Of a stretch of 64,000 nucleotides of DNA, positions 9,410 to 16,466 are shown in pieces. The notes under the pieces are model-generated. The model was not told the origin of the DNA and did not search any database. It saw only the letters and a program-made list of their open reading frames with translations. The DNA lies in the NCBI RefSeq assembly GCF_017875735.1, contig NZ_JAGGMZ010000001.1, forward strand, positions 682,001-746,000. Direction: 5' to 3'. The stretch is from Arthrobacter sp. CAN_C5. Lineage in GTDB: Bacteria; Actinomycetota; Actinomycetes; Actinomycetales; Micrococcaceae. How positions within the stretch are numbered: the first letter of the stretch is position 1; the number at the start of each line of letters is the position of its first letter. The position numbers and the translations under genes are program-made.

Positions 9410-9859
9410 ATGGTCATTGAGGATGTTTTCGCCGTCGTCGCCGAAGGTACCCGCCGGGAGATCCTCGGGTCGCTCCGCGCGGGGGACAAGGCGGTTGGCG
9501 AGCTGGTCGACGAGCTCGAGGTCAGCCAGCCGACAGTATCTAAGCACCTGAAGGTGTTGCGCGTTGCAGGCCTGGTGTCCATGCGGGCCCAGGGACAGCG
9601 CCGTTATTATTCACTGAACCCCGCGCCTCTGCGAGAGATAGAACTTTGGCTGGGTTCGTTCGACCTCCCGGCCCGGACGCCAGCGGAGCCTGAACTGGCC
9701 GGAGTTGCTCCCCGCCCGTCAACGGTGCTGGCGACCGCCGTTGACCCTGCCACCGATCTAGCCGGTCAGCAGGCGTTCGGGCGCACCGTGGGGAGGGCGG
9801 CCGAACGCGCTGCTGATCTCTTCGCGCAACTGCCGAAACTGCGGCGTCGACGCGACTGA
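9410..9859 (+). CDS. ArsR-family winged-helix transcriptional regulator
   Basis: A 149-residue protein with an N-terminal ArsR winged helix: VAEGTRREILGSL, the recognition helix SQPTVSKHLKVLRVAGLV and the wing QGQRRYYSLNP. There is no metal-binding CxC motif in the recognition helix, so it is probably not a metal sensor. The C-terminal 60 residues are Ala/Pro-rich and end in a basic stretch (LPKLRRRRD). It lies 33 bases after acuC on the same strand. Target genes are unknown. Confidence 0.85.
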   Translation: MVIEDVFAVVAEGTRREILGSLRAGDKAVGELVDELEVSQPTVSKHLKVLRVAGLVSMRAQGQRRYYSLNPAPLREIELWLGSFDLPARTPAEPELAGVAPRPSTVLATAVDPATDLAGQQAFGRTVGRAAERAADLFAQLPKLRRRRD

Positions 9860-10041
9860 CACGGCGGCTCCCGCCTCGCCCTACAGGGTCCAATGGCACT
9901 TTCACTTTAGTCACATCAGCCACTAGAATATTAGGTGGCGGAATCTTCCCTTCACGTGGTGAAACGCCGTTTGGTCTGCCACAAGGCACGCCTCAGACTG
10001 CACACGTTGGGGGTGCAAGCCTCAGTTTTTAGGAGCAAGGT

Positions 10042-10257
10042 GTGATGGTAGAAGTGAGCAACTTCTCGGATGTGCGGTTTGTGACCGTAGCCGAGGTGGC
10101 CGACATGATGCGGGTCTCCAAAATGACCGTTTATCGCCTGATTCACGCCGGTGAAATGCCAGCAGTACGCTTCGGCCGGTCCTACCGGGTCCCGGAATCG
10201 GCGGTCGAACAGTTCGTCCGGGGCGCGGTAGTGGACGATCACTCCGAAACTGGCTAG
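10042..10257 (+). CDS. small helix-turn-helix DNA-binding protein (excisionase/BldC-like)
   Basis: A 71-residue single-domain MerR/excisionase-type winged helix: FVTVAEVADMMRVSKMTVYRL, then HAGEMPAVRFGRSYRVPESAV. This small protein followed by the bS22 ribosomal gene is a conserved actinobacterial arrangement, so it is a chromosomal regulator and not a phage excisionase. A good Shine-Dalgarno (AGGAGCAAGG) precedes the ATG. The 220-bp gap to bS22 contains short GC hairpins and no further gene. Confidence 0.85.
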   Translation: MMVEVSNFSDVRFVTVAEVADMMRVSKMTVYRLIHAGEMPAVRFGRSYRVPESAVEQFVRGAVVDDHSETG

Positions 10258-10477
10258 TTGTCCTCGGGTGCCCAGGTGCCCGATGCGCACGATGTAGGCC
10301 CGGTCGGGAGAGGTCACAATTAGCGGTACCCTGTTAAGGAGCGTTTTACGCGCTGTTGGCTGTGTGCCCGCCTTGCGGGAAGGCCGATCCGCGTAGGTAG
10401 TTGCGTTATTGTCAGAATCCGGTCCTTGGCCCCACCCGGGCCGGGTCGGAAATCGAAGATCAGTTTGTGAGGACTTT

Positions 10478-10576
10478 ATGGGTTCAGTAATTAAGAAGCG
10501 CCGCAAGCGTATGGCCAAGAAGAAGCACCGCAAGCTGCTTCGTAAGACCCGTCACCAGCGTCGCAACAAGAAGTAG
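10478..10576 (+). CDS. 30S ribosomal protein bS22 (AURKAIP1/COX24 domain)
   Basis: A 32-residue, extremely basic protein (begins [20 protein letters not shown]; 20 of 32 residues are Lys, Arg or His). It matches the actinobacterial bS22 protein seen in mycobacterial 30S subunits near the decoding centre. A purine-rich GTGAGGA Shine-Dalgarno lies just upstream. A very strong hairpin follows 10 bases after the stop. Confidence 0.93.
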   Translation: MGSVIKKRRKRMAKKKHRKLLRKTRHQRRNKK

Positions 10577-10586
10577 TTTCAGTTTT

Positions 10587-10624
10587 GCTCAAGGGCCCGT
10601 CACTTCGGTGACGGGCCCTTGAGC
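10587..10624 (+). terminator. strong hairpin terminator after bS22
   Basis: A perfect 17-bp stem, GCTCAAGGGCCCGTCAC paired with its complement, closed by a UUCG tetraloop. No T-tract follows, as is common in high-GC actinobacteria. It lies between the convergent bS22 and HAD phosphatase genes and may stop transcription from both sides. Confidence 0.85.
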
Positions 10625-10640
10625 GTTAACCGGGCGCTGC

Positions 10641-11465
10641 CTAGTTCCCGCGCATCCTGGTGAACCCGCGCCAGAGTCCGTAGACCGCCCCCGCGCCCGT
10701 GGCCGCCTTCAGCCCCAGGGTTGCGGCCCGGCGGCCACTGCGGAAGTCGTAGATTGGCCAGTTGTTCTCGCGGGCATGCCGCCGCAGTTTGCGGTCCGGG
10801 TTGATCGCTACCGGATGCCCCACGATGCTCAGCAGTGGAATGTCATTGAAAGAATCTGAGTATCCCCAGCACCGCCGCAGATTGAGGCCCTCCTTCTCCG
10901 CCAGGGCGCGAACTGCAACCGCCTTGGCCGGCCCGTGGAGAAACTCGCCCACGAGCTTCCCGGTGTACAGGCCATCAGCCACTTCTCCTACCGTGCCCAG
11001 CGCGCCGGTCAGACCCAGCCGGTTGGCGATCACGCTGGCCACCTCCACGGGTGTCCCGGTGACAAGCCAGACGCGTCGCCCTGACTTGAGGTGCTGTTCG
11101 GCCAGGGCGCGGGCGCCGGGCCAGATCTTGGAGGCGATCATCTCGTCGTAGACCTCTTCGCCCAGAGCCTTCACATCTTCATGGGCAATGCCGATGGCGA
11201 AGGCCAATGCCGCATCACGCACTGAATTGATGTCGGTCATGTTCTCGCCACGCATGACAAAGCGGAGTTGTTTCCACGCCAGCCCGGTAGCGAACCGGAG
11301 GGTGAATGCCCTGCGCTGATACATCTTCCGTCCCACGTGGAAAAGGCTGGCGCCGCGCATCATGGTGTTGTCGACGTCGAAGAAAGCGGCATCTCCTCCT
11401 GGGCCGGGGAGGGTGTCGGCTACCCCTGGGATCACGCGCAGGGGTCCGGTGCTGGCAACGGACAT
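10641..11465 (-). CDS. HAD-superfamily subfamily IB hydrolase (SerB-like phosphatase)
   Basis: A 274-residue HAD phosphatase. Motif I is AAFFDVDNTMMRGAS with the nucleophile Asp (about residue 29), motif II is the WLVTGTPVEV region, and motif IV is WGYSDSFNDIPLL. This is the actinobacterial HAD-IB group related to SerB and to lysophosphatidate phosphatases. A C-terminal basic/amphipathic segment (AATGAGAVYGLWRGFTRMRGN) may touch the membrane. Substrate unknown. Confidence 0.88.
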   Translation of the reverse strand: MSVASTGPLRVIPGVADTLPGPGGDAAFFDVDNTMMRGASLFHVGRKMYQRRAFTLRFATGLAWKQLRFVMRGENMTDINSVRDAALAFAIGIAHEDVKALGEEVYDEMIASKIWPGARALAEQHLKSGRRVWLVTGTPVEVASVIANRLGLTGALGTVGEVADGLYTGKLVGEFLHGPAKAVAVRALAEKEGLNLRRCWGYSDSFNDIPLLSIVGHPVAINPDRKLRRHARENNWPIYDFRSGRRAATLGLKAATGAGAVYGLWRGFTRMRGN

Positions 11466-11541
11466 GCTCTGAGTCTAAATCACTTGAGTCTGGGCCCGGT
11501 CCGATGCCGCGCGGTGATCGGAGAGGCGGTAACTTGGTGGC

Positions 11542-11823
11542 ATGATCCCAACACACCAGTCCGGCTCGCCAGGGAACGGGGCACCCGCACGCCGTGTGGA
11601 GCTGCTCACCCGGCCCGACTGCCATCTGTGCACCGATGCCCGGGCCGTGGTCGAGTTGGTATGCGGCGATCTAGGTATGCCCTGGCGGGAACTGTCGACG
11701 GCGGAGAGGGCGGATCTGCTCGACCAGTTTGCCGAGGAGATCCCGGTGCTGTTCATTGATGGTGTGCAGCGGGACTTCTGGAAGATTGACGAACGGCGAC
11801 TTCGGTCGCTGCTGACCCCGTGA
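11542..11823 (+). CDS. glutaredoxin-like (DUF836) thiol protein
   Basis: A 93-residue thioredoxin-fold protein with the redox motif CHLC in LLTRPDCHLCTDAR near residue 25 and the cis-Pro strand EEIPVLFIDG. It is divergent from the HAD gene and about 140 bases upstream of rex, an arrangement conserved in Micrococcaceae. Probably a cytoplasmic disulfide reductase or redox partner. The specific role is not known. Confidence 0.85.
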   Translation: MIPTHQSGSPGNGAPARRVELLTRPDCHLCTDARAVVELVCGDLGMPWRELSTAERADLLDQFAEEIPVLFIDGVQRDFWKIDERRLRSLLTP

Positions 11824-11959
11824 CTGTTCGGTCGGCCACTGCCAGCTTTGTGCGGTCCACTCGGCACCCTACAGTGGAGTTACCCACGGCATCGGCTAGT
11901 CCGGCGTCGTGCAACCCTGCCGCCTGAGCGGCTGGTGGATAGCAACGGAGCGATGGAAA

Positions 11960-12676
11960 GTGACGACGCCGGAAGTACCCGAGCTGAGACTGTCGATGAG
12001 CGGCAACGCCGCACGCCAGATCCCGAGCGCCTCCCTGACGCGCCTGACCATTTACTTACGCGCCCTGAATTCCTTTCTGGCGGAAGGCACGGAACGGGTG
12101 TCTTCCGATCGCCTGGCGGAGGCCGCTGGTGTCAACTCTCCGATCCTGCGCAAGGACCTGTCCTACCTAGGCTCCTACGGCACACGGGGTGTCGGCTATG
12201 ACGTGCAATATCTGAACCGGCAGATCTCGGCGGCGCTCGGCCTGACCCATGACTGGCGGGTAGCCATCCTGGGGGCGGGCAACCTGGGCCGGGCGCTCGC
12301 CGGTTACTCCGGGTTTGAGTCCCGGGGATTCGAGATTGTTTCCCTCTTTGACGCCGACCAGCTCATTGTCGGAGCGGAGGTGGGCTGGCTGCGGGTCAGC
12401 CCGGTTACCGACCTGGAGCAGGTGCTGGAACGGACCCGGGCCAACATGGCGGTCCTCGCCGTGCCGGCGGCGGTGGCGCAATCGCTATGTGACCGGTTGG
12501 TCGCGGCAGGAATCACGAGCATTCTGAGTTTCGCCCCGGTGGTGCTGCAGGTGCCAGATGGGGTTCAGCTGCGCAAGGTCGACATGGCCACTGAGCTGCA
12601 AATCCTTGCCTATCACGCACAGCGGGCGCAGGAGCCGGAGATCACAGATGGCTCCCGCGCCCGTTCGGCCCAGTAG
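11960..12676 (+). CDS. rex: redox-sensing transcriptional repressor Rex
   Basis: Rex binds operators when NAD+ is high and leaves DNA when NADH rises, controlling respiration genes. The N-terminal winged helix (IPSASLTRLTIYLRALN, then SSDRLAEAAGVNSPILRKDL) is followed by SYLGSYGTRGVGYDV and the Rossmann domain (VAILGAGNLGRALAGY). With the GTG at 11960 (GGAG at 11947-11950) it is 238 residues; an ATG at 11996 is an alternative. Unlike Streptomyces, no hemA follows, so target genes must lie elsewhere. I found no clear Rex box in the window. Confidence 0.92.
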   Translation: MTTPEVPELRLSMSGNAARQIPSASLTRLTIYLRALNSFLAEGTERVSSDRLAEAAGVNSPILRKDLSYLGSYGTRGVGYDVQYLNRQISAALGLTHDWRVAILGAGNLGRALAGYSGFESRGFEIVSLFDADQLIVGAEVGWLRVSPVTDLEQVLERTRANMAVLAVPAAVAQSLCDRLVAAGITSILSFAPVVLQVPDGVQLRKVDMATELQILAYHAQRAQEPEITDGSRARSAQ

Positions 12677-12755
12677 GTCTCAGGCCCAGTAGGTTTCGGC
12701 CCAGCAGGTTTCAGGCCTGAAGGTTTCGCGCAGTCGGTTTCCCGCTCGGGCCTAT

Positions 12756-13394
12756 CTAATACTGGCCGGGAGCGGTCTGCTTCTGGAAGTACGGCCGGGC
12801 CGGCTTCAGGAAGGTCATCGCGACGCCGGCGATCCCGAGCAGCAGCACAGCGATGTTCAGGATGGTCTGCAGCGGCCCTGGTGTGACCATCTCCTGGCCT
12901 TGCAACAGCTCACTGCCCTCAAGGATTGATGCCGACAGCAGGCCAAAGAGGTAGCTCAGCACCGAGAGAACGGCCAGCACCGCCGCGGTGATCCGCGCCC
13001 AGTTGTGACCCTTGCGGATGAAGATCGCCAGCAGGATGTAGATGCCGGTCGCGATGGCGGCGAAGACCACGGTAATCGCGGTTGCCGCGCCGGCACCGAG
13101 GCCCTCCAGCTGCGTTGACGTTGCGCTGAGGATGCTGGAGATCAGGCTGAGCGCGCCCGCAGCAATGATCAACCAGAAAGCCCGCTTCACTTCCTGGGGG
13201 GCCGGGCCCTTTTCCGTCATGGCGACCTGACTCATGTTCCCCGGGTAGTTGTAGCTGGCGGGCGGATTGCTGGGCGATCCGTACGGCGACGAAGTGTGGC
13301 CCGCCGCGTTCTGGCCTGGGGCGGACTGTCCCGCCGAGGGATCGCGCGGCATTTGATCCTGGCCGTAGTTGGGGTCGTTGGGAGGTGTGCTCAT
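12756..13394 (-). CDS. four-helix membrane protein with disordered N-terminus
   Basis: A 212-residue protein. The first 65 or so residues are rich in Pro, Gln, Ser, Asn and Tyr and look disordered. Four hydrophobic segments follow: AFWLIIAAGALSLISSIL, AITVVFAAIATGIYILLA, ITAAVLAVLSVLSYLFGL and ILNIAVLLLGIAGVAMTF. This layout is common among uncharacterised actinobacterial membrane proteins. Function unknown. Between rex and this gene, 12677-12755 contains a short imperfect AGGTTTC/AGTAGGT-type repetition and nothing else. Confidence 0.75.
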   Translation of the reverse strand: MSTPPNDPNYGQDQMPRDPSAGQSAPGQNAAGHTSSPYGSPSNPPASYNYPGNMSQVAMTEKGPAPQEVKRAFWLIIAAGALSLISSILSATSTQLEGLGAGAATAITVVFAAIATGIYILLAIFIRKGHNWARITAAVLAVLSVLSYLFGLLSASILEGSELLQGQEMVTPGPLQTILNIAVLLLGIAGVAMTFLKPARPYFQKQTAPGQY

Positions 13395-13509
13395 TGCCGT
13401 TTCCTCTTCACTTGAGACTGACTGGTGCAGACCCTGCGGGGTCCCAAAATCAACCCTAGCCCGGAGGGCCGAGCGTCGGCAGCATTAGACAAGAGGCAGC
13501 ATGAAACAA

Positions 13510-13546
13510 CAGTGGCTGCCCTTCCCATGGGGAAGGGCAGCCACTG
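13510..13546 (-). terminator. intrinsic terminator of the YceI gene
   Basis: A perfect 17-bp stem (CAGTGGCTGCCCTTCCC with its complement) and a 3-base loop, followed on the minus strand by a T-rich run (TTGTTTC). It lies 10 bases beyond the YceI stop. Confidence 0.88.
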
Positions 13547-13556
13547 AGAGGGATGC

Positions 13557-14105
13557 TTAGGCTGCTGGTGCTACAAACGCTGCATCGAGGTTGATGGTGA
13601 CCTTGTCGCCGACCAGGACGCCGCCTGCTTCGAGCGCTGCGTTCCAGGTGAGGCCGAAGTCCTTACGGGAGATCACGGTCTTGCCGGAGAAGCCGGCGCG
13701 GGTTGCACCGAAGGGATCCACTGCAACTCCGTTGAACTCGGTCTCGAAGACTACGGGAAGGGTGGTGTCGCGGATGGTCAGGTTGCCTGAGAGCTTGTAG
13801 GTCTCGCCGGAGCCGTCGATGGAGGTCGACTCAAAGGTCATCTCGGGGAAACGCTCGACGTCGAAGAAGTCCTCGCCACGCACGTGGGCGTCGCGGTTCT
13901 CGTCGTTGGAGTTGAAGGATGCGGTCTTGATGGTCGCGGTGATCTTGGAATCGCTCAGCGAGGAGCCCACCTGCATGGCTGCATCGACGGTGTCGAAGTT
14001 GCCGCGCACCTTGCTGATGCCAGCGTGCCGCACGGTAAAGCCGACCTCGCTGTGCGAGCCATCGAGGGTCCAGGTGCCGTTGTTCAGTCCGGTGGGAATT
14101 GCCAT
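13557..14105 (-). CDS. YceI family lipocalin-like protein
   Basis: A 182-residue YceI-fold protein (isoprenoid-binding beta-barrel family). Characteristic blocks are WTLDGSHSEVGFTVRHAGIS near residue 11, FDTVDAA, the RDAHVRGEDFFDVERFPEMTF motif and FGLTWNAALEAGGVLVGDKV near the end. No signal peptide, so this copy is cytoplasmic, unlike the periplasmic proteobacterial form. It is monocistronic with its own terminator. An AT-rich palindromic region upstream suggests tight control. Confidence 0.92.
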   Translation of the reverse strand: MAIPTGLNNGTWTLDGSHSEVGFTVRHAGISKVRGNFDTVDAAMQVGSSLSDSKITATIKTASFNSNDENRDAHVRGEDFFDVERFPEMTFESTSIDGSGETYKLSGNLTIRDTTLPVVFETEFNGVAVDPFGATRAGFSGKTVISRKDFGLTWNAALEAGGVLVGDKVTINLDAAFVAPAA

Positions 14106-14201
14106 GGTAGTTCTCCTGATCGTGGTGCCGTCTAGGTGATGCTGCTGTCGCTGCCGGGAGGCCGCTACTCAGAATAAGCATGCATTTGCATTGATTATTC
14201 C

Positions 14202-14222
14202 TCAAGTTACTTGAATGTTCAA
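14202..14222. promoter_or_regulatory. overlapping palindromes upstream of yceI, candidate operator
   Basis: TCAAGTTACTTGA (14202-14214) has perfect 6-bp arms, and it shares bases with a second palindrome TTGAATGTTCAA (14211-14222). The region is much more AT-rich than its surroundings. It lies about 100 bp upstream of yceI (minus strand) and about 70 bp upstream of the phosphatase gene on the plus strand. The form resembles MarR-family sites. No MarR gene is adjacent. Confidence 0.5.
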
Positions 14223-14290
14223 ATAAATGGTTCCTGAGCTACACCCGGCACGGATTTCGAGGCATGAGCGAACTCTGAGAAACTAGAGGC

Positions 14291-14968
14291 ATGTCCCTAG
14301 CTACCGTTCACCTCGTGCGCCACGGTGAGGTCCATAATCCCGACCGCGTCCTCTATGGACGGCTGCCCGAATTTCACCTCTCCGAGTTGGGGCATGAGAT
14401 GGCAGCCCGGGTTGCCGGGCATTTCGCGCAAAGCGCCGCCGAGGGTGCAAACATCGTGCGAATCGTGGCATCACCATTGACACGTGCGCAGGAAACCGCT
14501 GCTCCGATCGCTGAACGGCTTGGCCTGGAAGTGCGGACGGATGGGCGTGTGATTGAGGCGTTCAGCCGTTTCGAGGGCATGTCGCAGGTAGTCCGTCAGC
14601 TCAAGCACCCCCGCTACTGGCCGCTCCTTGCAAATCCCTTCCGGCCATCCTGGGGGGAGCCCTATCGCCAGCAGGTCGCGCGGATGAAGTCGGCCGTGGA
14701 TGACGCGCGGAGGAGCGCTGTCACGCTGGCAGAAGCTGCCGGAACCTCCGGCCCGGCCGAGGCGATCGTGGTCAGCCACCAGCTGCCGATTTGGGTTTCC
14801 CGCCTGGCCGCTGAGGATCGTCGGCTCTGGCACGACCCCCGTGACCGCGAGTGCACCCTCACCTCCGTCACGTCTTTGGATTTTGATGGCGAGCGGTTGA
14901 CCGGGGTGCGCTACCACGAGCCGTGCGCGGATCTGCTGCCCGGTGCGGCGAACCTGCCGGGAGCATAA
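14291..14968 (+). CDS. histidine phosphatase family protein (phosphoglycerate-mutase-like)
   Basis: A 225-residue branch-1 histidine phosphatase. The catalytic RHG is in VHLVRHGEVHNPDRVLYGR near residue 10, the second Arg in SPLTRAQETA, the Glu region in VIEAFSRFEG, and the second His in VVSHQLPIWV. It starts the segment leading into the cytochrome c maturation genes and overlaps no other gene. Substrate not predictable. Confidence 0.9.
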   Translation: MSLATVHLVRHGEVHNPDRVLYGRLPEFHLSELGHEMAARVAGHFAQSAAEGANIVRIVASPLTRAQETAAPIAERLGLEVRTDGRVIEAFSRFEGMSQVVRQLKHPRYWPLLANPFRPSWGEPYRQQVARMKSAVDDARRSAVTLAEAAGTSGPAEAIVVSHQLPIWVSRLAAEDRRLWHDPRDRECTLTSVTSLDFDGERLTGVRYHEPCADLLPGAANLPGA

Positions 14969-14976
14969 TAGAATTA

Positions 14977-14989
14977 CTACACGTTGTAG
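14977..14989. promoter_or_regulatory. palindrome in front of resA, candidate BlaI/CopY-type operator
   Basis: CTACA-CGT-TGTAG is a perfect 5-bp inverted repeat set in an AT-rich stretch in an otherwise GC-rich region. It lies 17 bp before the resA start. TACA/TGTA half-sites are typical of BlaI/MecI/CopY-family repressors. The regulator is not in the window. Confidence 0.45.
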
Positions 14990-15005
14990 AACTGTGGAAG
15001 AAGCT

Positions 15006-15620
15006 GTGAAGAAATCTGACCGATCTGCCGGGCGCCTGAAAAAGCTGGGTGCCGCGTTGGCCCTTGGGCTGGCTGCCTCACTCGCCCTTTCGGCGTGCGC
15101 CGCTGACGACCCCCTCGCGCAGCAAGCCGCCGTCGGGGACAACAAGAACTACATTGCTGGCGACGGATCGGTGACCGAATACGCTGCCAGTGACCGCGGT
15201 GAGCCGCTCGCCATCACCGGCACGCAGTACGACGGCACGGTAGTGGATTCTGAGGAGTGGGCCGGCCAGGTCACGGTGGTGAATTTCTGGTACGCGGCTT
15301 GTGCGCCTTGCCGCGAGGAGGCGCCCGACCTGGTGGCATTGCATGACGAATACGCGTCGGCTGGCACCGAGTTCTACGGGGTCAATATCCGCGATACGCA
15401 GCGCACAGCCGAGGCTTTCGAGCGCAGCTTTGACATTCCCTACCCAAGCCTGGACGACCAGGATGGTGGGGTACTGCTGGCAATGACCAGCTATGTGCCC
15501 CCGCAGGCGGTCCCCACCACGCTGGTGATCGACAAGGAAGGCCGTGTCTCAGCGCGGATCCTCGGGTTGGCCGACAAGAGCACGCTGGCCGCTCTCATCG
15601 ACGCCGCGTTGGCCGAGTAA
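15006..15620 (+). CDS. resA: ResA/TlpA-type thiol-disulfide oxidoreductase lipoprotein
   Basis: Extracytoplasmic thioredoxin-fold protein that reduces apocytochrome c haem-binding cysteines. It has a lipoprotein signal (LGAALALGLAASLALSAC, lipobox LSAC) and the active site CAPC in WYAACAPCREEAPDL, with a cis-Pro in QAVPTTLVIDK. The GTG at 15006 (204 residues) has a GGAAG Shine-Dalgarno 5 bases upstream; an in-frame GTG at 14994 is possible. First gene of resA-ccdA-resB-ccsB. Confidence 0.92.
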   Translation: MKKSDRSAGRLKKLGAALALGLAASLALSACAADDPLAQQAAVGDNKNYIAGDGSVTEYAASDRGEPLAITGTQYDGTVVDSEEWAGQVTVVNFWYAACAPCREEAPDLVALHDEYASAGTEFYGVNIRDTQRTAEAFERSFDIPYPSLDDQDGGVLLAMTSYVPPQAVPTTLVIDKEGRVSARILGLADKSTLAALIDAALAE

Positions 15621-15627
15621 GACACAA

Positions 15628-16434
15628 GTGACTTTTCAGCTGCACCTCAATGCCGCCGTCGGGGGTTCACTTCCGACGGCTACCTCCAACGCGTTCGCCG
15701 ACACCGTGCTGAACGGGTCGATGCTTCTGGCGCTCCCTGTGGCCCTGCTGGCTGGCCTGGTGTCGTTCGCCTCACCGTGCGTCCTGCCGCTCGTCCCGGG
15801 CTACCTGGGATATGTCACAGGGTTGACCGGCGTCGATCTTGAACAGCAGAAGCGCGGCCGGATGTTGACCGGGATCGCCCTCTTTGTGCTCGGGTTCTCG
15901 TTGGTCTTCATGGCGTACGGCGCCCTGTTCGGCCAGCTGGGCGCCTGGATGGTCGGGTCGGAGAGTTGGCTCATCCCGGTGCTGGGTGTGGTGGTAGTGC
16001 TCATGGGCCTGATCTTCATGGGAGGTTTTTCCTGGTTCCAGACCGAGAAGAAGCTCCACACCAAAGTACCGACCGGACTCTGGGGTGCGCCCCTGCTGGG
16101 TCTGACCTTTGGGCTGGGCTGGGCACCCTGCATCGGGCCCACCCTGTCGGCGGTGCAGCTGCTCGCCTTCTCGAACGACGACGCCAGCGCCGCGAAGGGC
16201 GCCGCCCTCACCTTCGTATATTGCCTCGGACTGGGCCTGCCGTTTCTGCTCATTGCGCTAGGGGTGCGGCGCGGCATGGGCGCCATGGCGTTCTTCCGGA
16301 AGCACCGCCTGGCCCTGCAACGGTTCGGAGGCGGGATGCTGGTGGTGGTTGGCCTGCTCATGGCAACCGGCGTCTGGACGCTCTGGATCAATGAACTGCA
16401 GAACTGGCTCGGCGGGGTGACCCTTCCCATCTAA
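15628..16434 (+). CDS. ccdA: cytochrome c biogenesis protein CcdA
   Basis: Polytopic membrane protein that carries reducing equivalents from cytoplasmic thioredoxin to ResA. Six or so hydrophobic segments over 268 residues. The two redox cysteines are in VSFASPCVLPLVPGYLGYV and LGWAPCIGPTLSA. The start is uncertain: the GTG at 15628 lies 7 bases after the resA stop, and an ATG at 15721 would begin directly at the first membrane helix. Confidence 0.93.
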   Translation: MTFQLHLNAAVGGSLPTATSNAFADTVLNGSMLLALPVALLAGLVSFASPCVLPLVPGYLGYVTGLTGVDLEQQKRGRMLTGIALFVLGFSLVFMAYGALFGQLGAWMVGSESWLIPVLGVVVVLMGLIFMGGFSWFQTEKKLHTKVPTGLWGAPLLGLTFGLGWAPCIGPTLSAVQLLAFSNDDASAAKGAALTFVYCLGLGLPFLLIALGVRRGMGAMAFFRKHRLALQRFGGGMLVVVGLLMATGVWTLWINELQNWLGGVTLPI

Positions 16435-16466
16435 TGACTTCTGACCACTTTGAAAGGGGGCAGACA

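Noticed and set aside
10042-10257. HTH gene as a phage excisionase and attachment site
   Set aside because: Its setting before bS22 is conserved in actinobacteria, and no integrase or att-like repeat is near.
14943-15005. Upstream extension of ResA to 14943
   Set aside because: The added residues overlap the preceding phosphatase gene and precede a clean lipoprotein signal; the GTG at 15006 has a good Shine-Dalgarno.
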